DNA of 10,230 nt from Acidimicrobiia bacterium (GTDB taxonomy: Bacteria > Actinomycetota > Acidimicrobiia > Acidimicrobiales > Iamiaceae): NCBI GenBank assembly GCA_019247975.1, contig JAFBAD010000065.1, positions 1 through 10,230 on the forward strand, in the 5' to 3' direction. Below the pieces are notes generated by a model that saw nothing but the letters and a program-made list of their open reading frames with translations, ran no database searches and had not been told where the DNA came from. Each line of letters starts with the position of its first letter. The first letter of the stretch is position 1. Of this stretch, positions 1 through 5,729 are shown piece by piece. The translations under genes and the position numbers were made by a program.

Positions 1-48
1 CCAGCGCGATCACCGGACCGCGTCGATGATCCTCACAGCCTTCAGAAC
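1..48. other. Non-coding or end of an upstream gene; nothing identified
   Basis: No convincing gene or motif is visible here. Two plus-strand frames enter from the left edge and stop at 27-29 and 64-66, so the 3' tail of an upstream gene is possible but cannot be recognised from so few codons. No divergent start with a convincing open frame is seen on the minus strand. Confidence 0.4.
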
Positions 49-99
49 GCGTCAATGGGGGGTTGACAAGCGGTGCGGGTGTCAACTCATACTTGACGC
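49..99. promoter_or_regulatory. Symmetric tandem operator: two GTCAA-N7-TTGAC dyads
   Basis: Seen directly: GTCAA at 51-55 pairs with TTGAC at 63-67, and GTCAA at 81-85 pairs with TTGAC at 93-97. Both have exactly 7-base spacers and their centres lie 30 bp apart, close to three helical turns. The arrangement is also a nested dyad about position 74: the outer arms GCGTCAA (49-55) and TTGACGC (93-99) are reverse complements, as are the inner arms TTGACA (63-68) and TGTCAA (80-85). Four half-sites in this geometry look like a binding site for two dimers of a regulator. They cover the likely -35 and -10 elements and end one base before the ATG at 100, so repression is the natural reading. The regulator is unknown; the adjacent protein, which has a helix-turn-helix-like segment, is a candidate autoregulator. 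Confidence 0.7.
63..93 (+). promoter_or_regulatory. Candidate promoter for the Clp-N gene, probably leaderless
   Basis: A perfect -35 hexamer TTGACA (63-68) is followed after 19 bases by CATACT (88-93), an acceptable -10 match. The -10 ends six bases before the ATG at 100, so transcription would begin at or next to the start codon. This would give a leaderless mRNA, common in actinobacteria, and agrees with the absence of a Shine-Dalgarno sequence. The 19-base spacer is longer than ideal. Part of the TTGACA match is also a half-site of the overlapping operator, so the two interpretations are not independent. Confidence 0.5.
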
Positions 100-927
100 A
101 TGTCCCCTGTGCCTGAGCTCAACGACCTCGTCGACACCGTCGGCGACCGGTGCCCGGCGGGCACCGAGCTGGATCGCCTGCGGGCCGCCTCCGAGGTCGC
201 CCGGGAGGTCGGTCGCCTCGGCGAGGATCTCGTGACCCACTTCGTCGACGAGGCCCGGGCCTCCGGCGCCTCCTGGTCCGACATCGGCGATGTGCTCGGC
301 GTGACCCGCCAGGGCGCCCACCAGCGCCACCACGACCGGCCCCGGCCGGAGCGGTGGTGGCGGCCGGGCGTCGGCCGCTTCACCCCGCGGGCCCGCTCGG
401 CGATCCGTGCCGCGATAGACGAGGCCCGCGAGGCTGATCACACCTTCGTCGGCACCGAGCACATCCTCCTCGGCATCCTCGACGTCCCGGGCAACCTGGG
501 GATCGCCGCAGTGGAGCGCGGTGGCGTGACCGCCGACGCGCTGCGCCACGAGGTCACCGCCCGGCTGCTGCCGGCCCACGCCGACCCGCCCCCGGGGACC
601 CGGCGTCGCGGCCAGCGCCGTCCCGATCGCCGGCGCCTGCCCTTCACGCCCTACGCCCGGCGGGTCTTCGACCTCGCCATCGGCGAGGCGCTGGCCTTCG
701 GCCACAACTACATCGGCTGCGAGCACCTCCTCCTGGCCGTCGGCCTCAGCGACGGGATCGCGGCCGAGGCCCTGCGGGCCCAGGGCCTCGACGTCGAGCG
801 GCTCCGCCAGGTCGTGATCGAGCTGCTCGCCGACATCGAGCCGCCCCCCACCACCGAGGCGGTCGACGACCTCGACGACGACGACCTCGACGGCGACCTC
901 GACGAGGACGACGACACCGAGGACTGA
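100..927 (+). CDS. Clp N-domain (Clp repeat) protein with N-terminal helix-turn-helix-like segment
   Basis: A 275-residue protein. Residues 57-75 (W-S-D-I-G-D-V-L-G-V-T-R-Q-G-A) read as a helix-turn-helix recognition unit. Two Clp repeats follow, at about 94-153 (beginning FTPRAR, with FVGTEHILLGIL) and 182-240 (beginning FTPYAR, with YIGCEHLLLAV). These form the N-domain that in ClpC/ClpA binds substrates and adaptors. No AAA+ ATPase module (Walker A/B) is present, so this is not a Clp unfoldase. A basic Arg/Pro-rich linker (about 163-180) joins the repeats, and the tail (about 256-275) is almost entirely Asp/Glu. The ATG at 100 fits the leaderless promoter and follows a palindromic operator. 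Proteins of this layout are widespread in actinobacteria, but I know of no firmly established role. A stress- or proteolysis-linked transcription regulator or Clp adaptor is inference. It lies 27 bases upstream of the F420 genes. Confidence 0.85.
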   Translation: MSPVPELNDLVDTVGDRCPAGTELDRLRAASEVAREVGRLGEDLVTHFVDEARASGASWSDIGDVLGVTRQGAHQRHHDRPRPERWWRPGVGRFTPRARSAIRAAIDEAREADHTFVGTEHILLGILDVPGNLGIAAVERGGVTADALRHEVTARLLPAHADPPPGTRRRGQRRPDRRRLPFTPYARRVFDLAIGEALAFGHNYIGCEHLLLAVGLSDGIAAEALRAQGLDVERLRQVVIELLADIEPPPTTEAVDDLDDDDLDGDLDEDDDTED

Positions 928-937
928 CCGGACCCGC

Positions 938-954
938 CGATAGGGTCCCCGACC
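938..954 (+). promoter_or_regulatory. GATAGGGT box before cofD (-10 element or ribosome binding site)
   Basis: The 27-base gap after the Clp-N stop contains CGATAGGGT (938-946) followed by CCCCGACC and the GTG at 955. TAGGGT (941-946) fits the actinobacterial -10 pattern TANNNT and would start transcription at or just before the GTG. Its AGGG core could instead be a weak Shine-Dalgarno sequence 9 bases from the start. No good -35 is visible. A nearly identical block precedes the ATG at 4442 on the other strand. Confidence 0.35.
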
Positions 955-1902
955 GTGATCACGGTCATCGCCGGCGGCGTCGGCGCGGCCCGCTTCCTGA
1001 GCGGCCTGGTGCAGGTCCGGCCGCCGGAGGAGATCACCGCGATCGTGAACGTCGGCGACGACGTGGAGCTGCACGGGCTGTCGATCAGCCCCGACCTCGA
1101 CACGATCACCTACACCCTCGCCGGGGCCATCGACCCCGTCCGGGGGTGGGGCCTGGCCGCCGAGTCGTGGCAGGCGATGGAGACCCTCGGCCGCTACGGC
1201 GGGACGACGTGGTTCAACCTCGGCGACCGCGACCTCGGCACCCACATGTACCGCACGGAGCGCCGCGGCGAAGGCGCTCCCCTCTCACAGATCACCGCGG
1301 AGATCGCCGCCGGTTGGGGCCTCGAGCTCCGGCTGCTGCCGGCCAGCGACGACCGGCTGCGCACCAAGCTCACGATCGACGGTGTTGACGGCCGGCCGAT
1401 CGAGATCGGCTTCCAGGAGTACTTCGTGCAGCGGCAGCACTCGGTGCCCGTGCGGGCCATCCGCTTCGAGGGCGCCGGCGAGGCTCAGCCCGCGCCCGGC
1501 GTGATCGACGCGATTGCGGACGCCGAGTGCGTGGTGATCGCGCCGTCGAACCCGCTCATCTCCATCGACCCCGTGCTCGCGGTCGACGGCGTGCGCGACG
1601 CAGTCACCGCGGCGCGCGAGCGGACCGTTGCGGTGTCACCGATCGTCGCGGGTGCCGCGCTCAAGGGCCCGGCCGACCGGCTGCTCGAGGAGCTCGGTCA
1701 CAGCTCGACGGTGGTCGGCGTCGCCGAGCTGTACGCGCCGCTGGCATCCACGCTCGTCATCGACGAGGCCGACGCGGCGCTCGCATCCGCGGTCGAGGAG
1801 AGCGGCCTGCGTTGCGTGGTCGCACCGACGGTGATGTCCACGCCCGCCGTCGCCGCCGCGCTGGCCGACACGGTGCTCGAGTCGATCGTCCCCGACGAAT
1901 GA
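955..1902 (+). CDS. cofD: 2-phospho-L-lactate/phosphoenolpyruvate transferase, F420 biosynthesis (CofD/FbiA)
   Basis: A 315-residue protein, typical for CofD/FbiA. The family transfers the lactyl- or enolpyruvyl-phospho moiety from the activated guanosine diphosphate intermediate to the deazaflavin Fo, giving F420-0 or dehydro-F420-0 in the cytoplasm. Visible signatures are the nucleotide-binding AGGVGAARFLSGL start (6-18), NVGDD with HGLSISPDLDTITY (32-53), TTWFNLGDRDLGTHMYRT (84-101) and APSNPLISIDPVLAV (196-210). The GTG start is chosen because the first residues MITVIAGGVG match the family N-terminus exactly and nothing homologous lies upstream. Its last bases overlap the start of cofE (ATGA), so the two are co-transcribed and translationally coupled. 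In actinobacteria the preferred substrate derives from phosphoenolpyruvate rather than 2-phospholactate; this cannot be read from the sequence. The guanylyltransferase making the substrate (CofC/FbiD) and Fo synthase (FbiC) are not in the window. Confidence 0.95.
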   Translation: MITVIAGGVGAARFLSGLVQVRPPEEITAIVNVGDDVELHGLSISPDLDTITYTLAGAIDPVRGWGLAAESWQAMETLGRYGGTTWFNLGDRDLGTHMYRTERRGEGAPLSQITAEIAAGWGLELRLLPASDDRLRTKLTIDGVDGRPIEIGFQEYFVQRQHSVPVRAIRFEGAGEAQPAPGVIDAIADAECVVIAPSNPLISIDPVLAVDGVRDAVTAARERTVAVSPIVAGAALKGPADRLLEELGHSSTVVGVAELYAPLASTLVIDEADAALASAVEESGLRCVVAPTVMSTPAVAAALADTVLESIVPDE

Positions 1903-2612
1903 GCCGGCTCGAGATCGTCGGCGTCGAGGGCATCGGCGAGATCCACCCGGGCGACGACCTCGCCGGACTGATCGCAACGGCCGCGCAAGCGCAACCGTTC
2001 GGGCTGCAGGATCGAGACGTCCTCGTCGTCACGCAGAAGATCGTGTCGAAGGCCGAGGATCGCCTGGTCCGCATCGATCCCGACGATCCACGCGGCCACC
2101 AGCCGGTGGTCGACGCCGAGACCGTGCGGGTGCTGCGCCGCCGCGGCGATCTCGTGATCACCGAGACCACGCACGGGTTCGTGTGCGCGAACGCGGGCGT
2201 CGACCTGTCGAACGTCGATCAGGGTTGGGCCGCGCTGCTGCCCGTCGACTCCGACCGCTCCGCCCGCCGCATCCGCGACGGCATCCGGGCCCGGGCCGGC
2301 GTGGAGGTCGCGGTCATCGTGTCCGACACCTTCGGGCGCACGTGGCGTCGCGGCCTCACCGACGTCGCCATCGGCTGCGCAGGGATCGGCGCGGTCGTGG
2401 ACCTGAAGGGCACGACCGACGACCGCGGCCGAGAGCTGCAGGTCACCGAGGTGGCGGTGGTCGACGAGCTGGCCAGTGCCGCCGAGCTCGTGATGGGCAA
2501 GGCGTCGGGCATACCGGTCGCCATCGTGCGGGGGGTCGATCCGGCGTGGCTGCGCACGGGCAACGTGCGTGAGGAGATCGTCCGCGCACCCCACGAAGAC
2601 CTGTTCCGCTGA
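1899..2612 (+). CDS. cofE: Coenzyme F420-0:L-glutamate ligase, single-domain (CofE)
   Basis: A 237-residue protein, the length of stand-alone CofE. It adds L-glutamates to F420-0 using GTP and a divalent metal, building the poly-gamma-glutamate tail. Conserved blocks are VLVVTQKIVSKAEDRLV (41-57), ETTHGFVCANAGVDLSNV (89-106), VIVSDTFGRTWRRGLTDVAIG (139-159), GTTDDRGRELQVTEVAVVDELA (171-192) and ELVMGKASGIPVAIVRG (196-212). The start is the ATG at 1899, overlapping the cofD stop by 4 bases. The same frame stays open upstream to about 1527, but that stretch is cofD read out of frame. Unlike mycobacterial FbiB, the protein ends right after the ligase fold and lacks the C-terminal nitroreductase-like (FMN) domain that reduces dehydro-F420-0. 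The stop codon lies in the loop of a hairpin. Confidence 0.95.
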   Translation: MSRLEIVGVEGIGEIHPGDDLAGLIATAAQAQPFGLQDRDVLVVTQKIVSKAEDRLVRIDPDDPRGHQPVVDAETVRVLRRRGDLVITETTHGFVCANAGVDLSNVDQGWAALLPVDSDRSARRIRDGIRARAGVEVAVIVSDTFGRTWRRGLTDVAIGCAGIGAVVDLKGTTDDRGRELQVTEVAVVDELASAAELVMGKASGIPVAIVRGVDPAWLRTGNVREEIVRAPHEDLFR

Positions 2613-2620
2613 AGCGGAAC
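2603..2620. terminator. Candidate bidirectional terminator between convergent clusters
   Basis: GTTCCGC (2603-2609) and GCGGAAC (2614-2620) are perfect complements around a TGAA loop, so the cofE stop codon TGA lies inside the hairpin. The element sits between two gene clusters that converge tail to tail (stops at 2612 on plus and 2629 on minus), where a shared terminator is expected. The stem is only 7 bp and no T-tract follows on either side, so intrinsic termination is not assured. Confidence 0.45.
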
Positions 2621-2628
2621 CAACCGCG

Positions 2629-3621
2629 CTAGCGGCGCTCGCCCTCCAGCACCTCGCCGGGCCACACCGCCACGCCTTCGCCGAGCACGCAGAGGTTCGT
2701 CAGCCGGGCGTCGGCGCCGACCTGTGCACCGGGGCCGACGATCGATCCCTCGACCACCGCGCCGGCCTCGATCACCGCGCCGGCGAGCACCGCCGAGTCC
2801 CGCACCTTCGCACCGTTCCCGATCGAGGCGCCGGCGACGACGATCGAGTGCTCGACGGCCGCCCCCGGATCGATCTCCGCCTCCGGGCTGACCGCCGGCC
2901 ACGGGTCGCCCCGGCGCCCGTCGACCAGGTCGAGCTGCGCCCGCAGGTACGCCTCCGGGGTGCCCGCGTCGATCCAGTACGTGTCCTGGGGCATCGCGTA
3001 GAGCCGCTCGTCGGCGGCGATCGCCGGGAACGTCTCCCGCTCGATCGACACCTTGCGTCCTTCGGCGATGCGGCCGAGCACGGAGGGCTCGAGGACGTAG
3101 GTGCCGGCGTTGATCTGGTCGGTCGGCGCGGTGCCCGGCTCGGGCTTCTCGACGAAGGCGAGCACGCGGCCGTTCGCGTCGGTCGGCACCACCCCGTAGG
3201 CCGAGGGATCCTCCACGCGGTGCAGCGCGATCGTCGCCTCGGCGCCGCGGTCGGCGTGGAGCTCGACGAGCTGGGTCAGGTCGAGGTCGGTGAGGTTGTC
3301 GCCGTTGTGGACCACGAAGCGGTCGGTGATGCCTGCGTGCTCCGCGGCGAAGCGCACCGCACCGGCCGTGTCGAGCGGTTCGGGCTCGACCGCGTAGTGG
3401 AGGCGCAGGCCGGCGCACACCCCGTCGGGGTAGGCGTCGGAGAACGCATCGGGCTTGAAGCCGAGCGACAGGACCACCTCGGTGATGCCGTGGCGGCCGA
3501 GGTGGGCGAGGACGTGCTCGATCATCGGTCGATCGACGATCGTGAGCATCTGCTTGGGGGTGGCCGCGGTCAGCGGCCGGAGCCGGGTGCCGAAGCCCCC
3601 GACGAGGACGACCGCCTGCAT
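2629..3621 (-). CDS. Mannose-1-phosphate guanylyltransferase-like sugar nucleotidyltransferase
   Basis: A 330-residue protein with an N-terminal nucleotidyltransferase domain (about 1-235) and a C-terminal left-handed beta-helix of hexapeptide repeats (about 245-320, I/V/A-G periodicity). The signature VVLVGGFGTRLRPLT (4-18), TPKQML (21-26), the metal-binding NGD at 106-108, VEKPEPG (157-163), TDQINAGTYVLE (167-178) and YWIDAGTPEAYL (215-226) are all present. The best family match from memory is actinobacterial ManB/ManC-type GDP-mannose pyrophosphorylase (mannose-1-phosphate + GTP to GDP-mannose + PPi). A glucose-1-phosphate or other nucleotidyltransferase cannot be excluded from motifs alone. 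The ATG at 3621 overlaps the upstream stop by one base (TGATG), showing translational coupling. It is the last gene of the minus-strand glycan operon and converges on cofE, the same order as fbiA-fbiB and manB in Mycobacterium tuberculosis. Confidence 0.85.
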   Translation of the reverse strand: MQAVVLVGGFGTRLRPLTAATPKQMLTIVDRPMIEHVLAHLGRHGITEVVLSLGFKPDAFSDAYPDGVCAGLRLHYAVEPEPLDTAGAVRFAAEHAGITDRFVVHNGDNLTDLDLTQLVELHADRGAEATIALHRVEDPSAYGVVPTDANGRVLAFVEKPEPGTAPTDQINAGTYVLEPSVLGRIAEGRKVSIERETFPAIAADERLYAMPQDTYWIDAGTPEAYLRAQLDLVDGRRGDPWPAVSPEAEIDPGAAVEHSIVVAGASIGNGAKVRDSAVLAGAVIEAGAVVEGSIVGPGAQVGADARLTNLCVLGEGVAVWPGEVLEGERR

Positions 3622-4442
3622 CAGCCCGGCGCGGAGGTGGTGCTCGAGGCCGGGCTCGTGGTCGAAGCGGGGGCCGTCGTCGGGATCGTCGTCTGATCCG
3701 ACGCGGGCGTGGTGTTGGTCGGCAGCGTGGTGGAGCCGCTCGAATCAGGACTGGTCTGGCCCTGGTCGACCGTCGCCTTCTGCTGGATCTGGCCGGCCTC
3801 GGGCGGCGGCGGGATCTTCGTGCCGGCCGGCACGAACGCGAACGTGAAGGCGCCGAGGTCCTCGCTCAGGCGGATCCCGCCGAAGCCGCTCGTGTACACC
3901 TTGTCCGGCTTGGCGCCGGTCGACGCCGCGATCGCGGACTTCCAGTGGACCACCTCGACCTTCGCCGGCTTGCCGCCGCACGTGGTCTCGCCTTCCTTGT
4001 AGAGGCGGCCGTTGAACGGATCGGCGGCGGGCAGCTTGATCGACGAGTCGCTGACCTTGAGCCCGGTGTCCTGGAAGAACTTGCTCAGCGTCGCCTGCTT
4101 GCCGGCGGCCGCTGCGGTGAACGGGTGGATGTGGATCAGGCCGTCCTGGTGGGTGTGGATGCCCAGCACGTCGGAGCCCTTGTCGGCCACGTTGGTGAGG
4201 AACCGGTCGCAGATGTAGAGCCCATACGCCTCGTGCCAGTGGTCCCGGTTCGGCTGCGGCGGGTTGTGGTTGTCGGCGGACGCCTGGTTGCTCTGGCGTG
4301 CGAACACGATGAGCAGGAGGCCGACGACCACCACGGCGACGATCGCCATCGGGAAGCCGAGCTGGCGTCGCTGCCCGCTGCGGCGGCCGCCTCCGGCCCT
4401 GGCCGCCCGTGCGACCTTCTTGGCCGATGATGCCTTTCCCAT
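3621..4442 (-). CDS. Membrane-anchored extracytoplasmic protein with three HxH motifs, unknown function
   Basis: A 273-residue protein that I do not recognise as a named family. It has a very basic N-terminus (K/R-rich, 1-27), one hydrophobic segment (about 30-47) acting as an uncleaved anchor or signal, then an extracytoplasmic part by the positive-inside rule. The folded region (about 58-215) has three paired histidine motifs: H68-W-H70, H96-T-H98 and H104-I-H106, the last two in the run LGIHTHQDGLIHIHPF. Two cysteines (C78, C155) could form a disulfide. A Pro-rich hinge (PPPPE, 211-215) leads to a Ser/Thr/Pro/Gln tail (about 225-273) that resembles a wall-spanning or glycosylated linker. 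The ATG at 4442 is supported by the lysine-rich start and the 12-base gap from the glycosyltransferase stop. Metal binding is a reasonable inference; no catalytic role is claimed. Its place within a sugar operon suggests a function at the cell surface. Confidence 0.75.
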   Translation of the reverse strand: MGKASSAKKVARAARAGGGRRSGQRRQLGFPMAIVAVVVVGLLLIVFARQSNQASADNHNPPQPNRDHWHEAYGLYICDRFLTNVADKGSDVLGIHTHQDGLIHIHPFTAAAAGKQATLSKFFQDTGLKVSDSSIKLPAADPFNGRLYKEGETTCGGKPAKVEVVHWKSAIAASTGAKPDKVYTSGFGGIRLSEDLGAFTFAFVPAGTKIPPPPEAGQIQQKATVDQGQTSPDSSGSTTLPTNTTPASDQTTIPTTAPASTTSPASSTTSAPG

Positions 4443-4460
4443 GGGTCGGCCACCCTATCG
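4443..4460 (-). promoter_or_regulatory. GATAGGGT box before the HxH protein gene
   Basis: Reading the minus strand, CGATAGGGT is followed by GGCCGACCC and then the ATG at 4442. It overlaps the stop codon of the upstream glycosyltransferase gene (4457-4455). It matches the block before cofD (CGATAGGGT, two variable bases, CCGACC, start codon). It may be an internal promoter -10 (TAGGGT) or a ribosome binding site (AGGGTGG, about 9 bases upstream). No -35 is evident, and the gene is already within an operon. Confidence 0.3.
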
Positions 4461-5729
4461 CCCGAGCCGACCCGCCTTCGATCGGCCCCGCAACTCGGTG
4501 AAGAGCTCCTCGTAGGCCGCCGCGACCGCTGCCGGCGACGCCCAACCCTCGACGAAGGCCCGGCCCGCCCTCCCCCAGCGCTCGGCCTGCTCGGGGTCCT
4601 CGATGACCCTGGTCACGGCCTTGGTGAACGCCTCGGCGTCGTCGGGCGGCACGGCCAGGCCGGCGCCGGCCCGGGTCACCGTGCGGGCCACCTCCGTCCC
4701 CGGATCGACGCTGGCGACGACCGGTCGCCCGGAGGCGAGGATCGAGTACAGCTTCGAGGGGACGCTCGAGCGGGCCAGGCCCTTGCGCAGCGGGACCACG
4801 TGGACGTCCGCCGCGGCCAGCACCTCGGGCAGCCGCGGCCTCGGCTGCAGCCCGACGAAGCGGACGTTGTCGAGGCCCGCCGCCTGCCGCTCGAGGCCGG
4901 GCCGGGCCGAACCGCCGCCGTTGACCACGAACACCACGGACGGGTCGTGCTGCAGCGCGACCGCCGCGTCGAGCAGCAGCCCGACCGACTGCGAGTAGCC
5001 GAGGTTGCCGGCGTACATGACGACGGTCTTGCCGGTCAGGCCGTGCTCGGCCCGGTAGGCGTTGTCCTTCGGGCCCGGCCGGATGTGGTCGGTGTCGACG
5101 AAGTTCGGGATCACCCGGACCTTGCTCGGGTCGCCCGCGCGGCCGGCGCCGAGCTTGGCGACGACGTTGTCCCGCAGGTCGTCGGACAGCACTGTGACCG
5201 CATCCGCAGCGCGGTAGGTGGTCCGCTCCAGCCACGAAGCTGCGGCGATGACCCGCGAGTCGGTGATCGCACCGACCTCGACCGCGACGTCCGGGAACAC
5301 GTCCTGGATGTTGAACACGAACGGCGCGCGATGGGCCCGGGCCACGGGCAGCGCGGCCGGACCGAGGGTGAGCGGCGGCGACATCGCGAGGATGATGTCG
5401 GGGCGGCTGCGGCTGAGCAGCGCGGCACCACCGTTGAGCGCGGTGAACGCACCGAAGGCGACTGCTCGGGCCGGGATGTTCGTCTTGTCGGTGGGGAACG
5501 GGTGCACGCGCGTGATGCGCCCCCACGGCACGTCGGTGTGGCGGACGAGTCCCCGCATGCCGGGCGCGGTCCATCCGTCCTCGACCCGGTGGTGCTCGTA
5601 CCAGGGCAGCGACGTGATGACGTGCAGCTGGTGCCCCCGCGACGCCAGCTCGTGGACGATGCTCGTCATGACCACCCCGGTCGGGGCGAGGTCCGGCTCG
5701 AAGTGGGGGCAGAGCACCGCGATCCGCAT
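4455..5729 (-). CDS. GT4 glycosyltransferase, WbuB/WcaI-like
   Basis: A 424-residue GT-B fold glycosyltransferase. The N-terminal acceptor domain begins RIAVLCPHFEPDLAPTG (2-18), includes SLPWYE (40-45) and the family-typical NIQDVFPD (140-147). The donor domain contains VIPNFVD (206-212), VVMYAGNLGYSQSV (236-249), and VPLRKGLARSSVPSKLYSILASGRPVVAS (312-340), where SVPSKLY with the following acid-poor segment is typical of the WbuB (L-fucosamine transferase-like) subgroup. The strict donor and acceptor cannot be read from sequence. The ATG at 5729 is preferred over the longer frame starting at 5756: it gives the canonical beta-strand at the N-terminus, is preceded by a strong GGGAGGG ribosome binding site, and overlaps the upstream stop by one base (TGATG). 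It is the third glycosyltransferase of the operon and is probably cytoplasmic or peripheral to the membrane. Confidence 0.9.
   Translation of the reverse strand: MRIAVLCPHFEPDLAPTGVVMTSIVHELASRGHQLHVITSLPWYEHHRVEDGWTAPGMRGLVRHTDVPWGRITRVHPFPTDKTNIPARAVAFGAFTALNGGAALLSRSRPDIILAMSPPLTLGPAALPVARAHRAPFVFNIQDVFPDVAVEVGAITDSRVIAAASWLERTTYRAADAVTVLSDDLRDNVVAKLGAGRAGDPSKVRVIPNFVDTDHIRPGPKDNAYRAEHGLTGKTVVMYAGNLGYSQSVGLLLDAAVALQHDPSVVFVVNGGGSARPGLERQAAGLDNVRFVGLQPRPRLPEVLAAADVHVVPLRKGLARSSVPSKLYSILASGRPVVASVDPGTEVARTVTRAGAGLAVPPDDAEAFTKAVTRVIEDPEQAERWGRAGRAFVEGWASPAAVAAAYEELFTELRGRSKAGRLGR

Noticed and set aside
51..97. HspR HAIR element or ClgR box upstream of the Clp-N gene
   Set aside because: The half-sites are TTGAC with the GTCAA-N7-TTGAC orientation, which does not match CTTGAGT-N7-ACTCAAG or the ClgR pattern I know.
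82..1245. A 387-codon minus-strand open frame opposite the Clp-N gene and cofD
   Set aside because: It is antisense to two genes with clear family motifs, has low-complexity Gly/Asp/Val-rich content with no domain, and is typical of antisense frames in high-GC DNA.
1527..1898. An N-terminal extension of cofE to 1527
   Set aside because: The extension is cofD read out of frame and Arg-rich; the family N-terminus begins at the ATGA overlap at 1899.
3745..5574. A 609-codon minus-strand open frame across the HxH protein and glycosyltransferase genes
   Set aside because: It is Arg/Gly/Pro-rich shadow sequence in another frame of two well-supported genes. The same applies to 2219-3418 and to the long plus-strand frames at 2569-3696 and 6910-8070.
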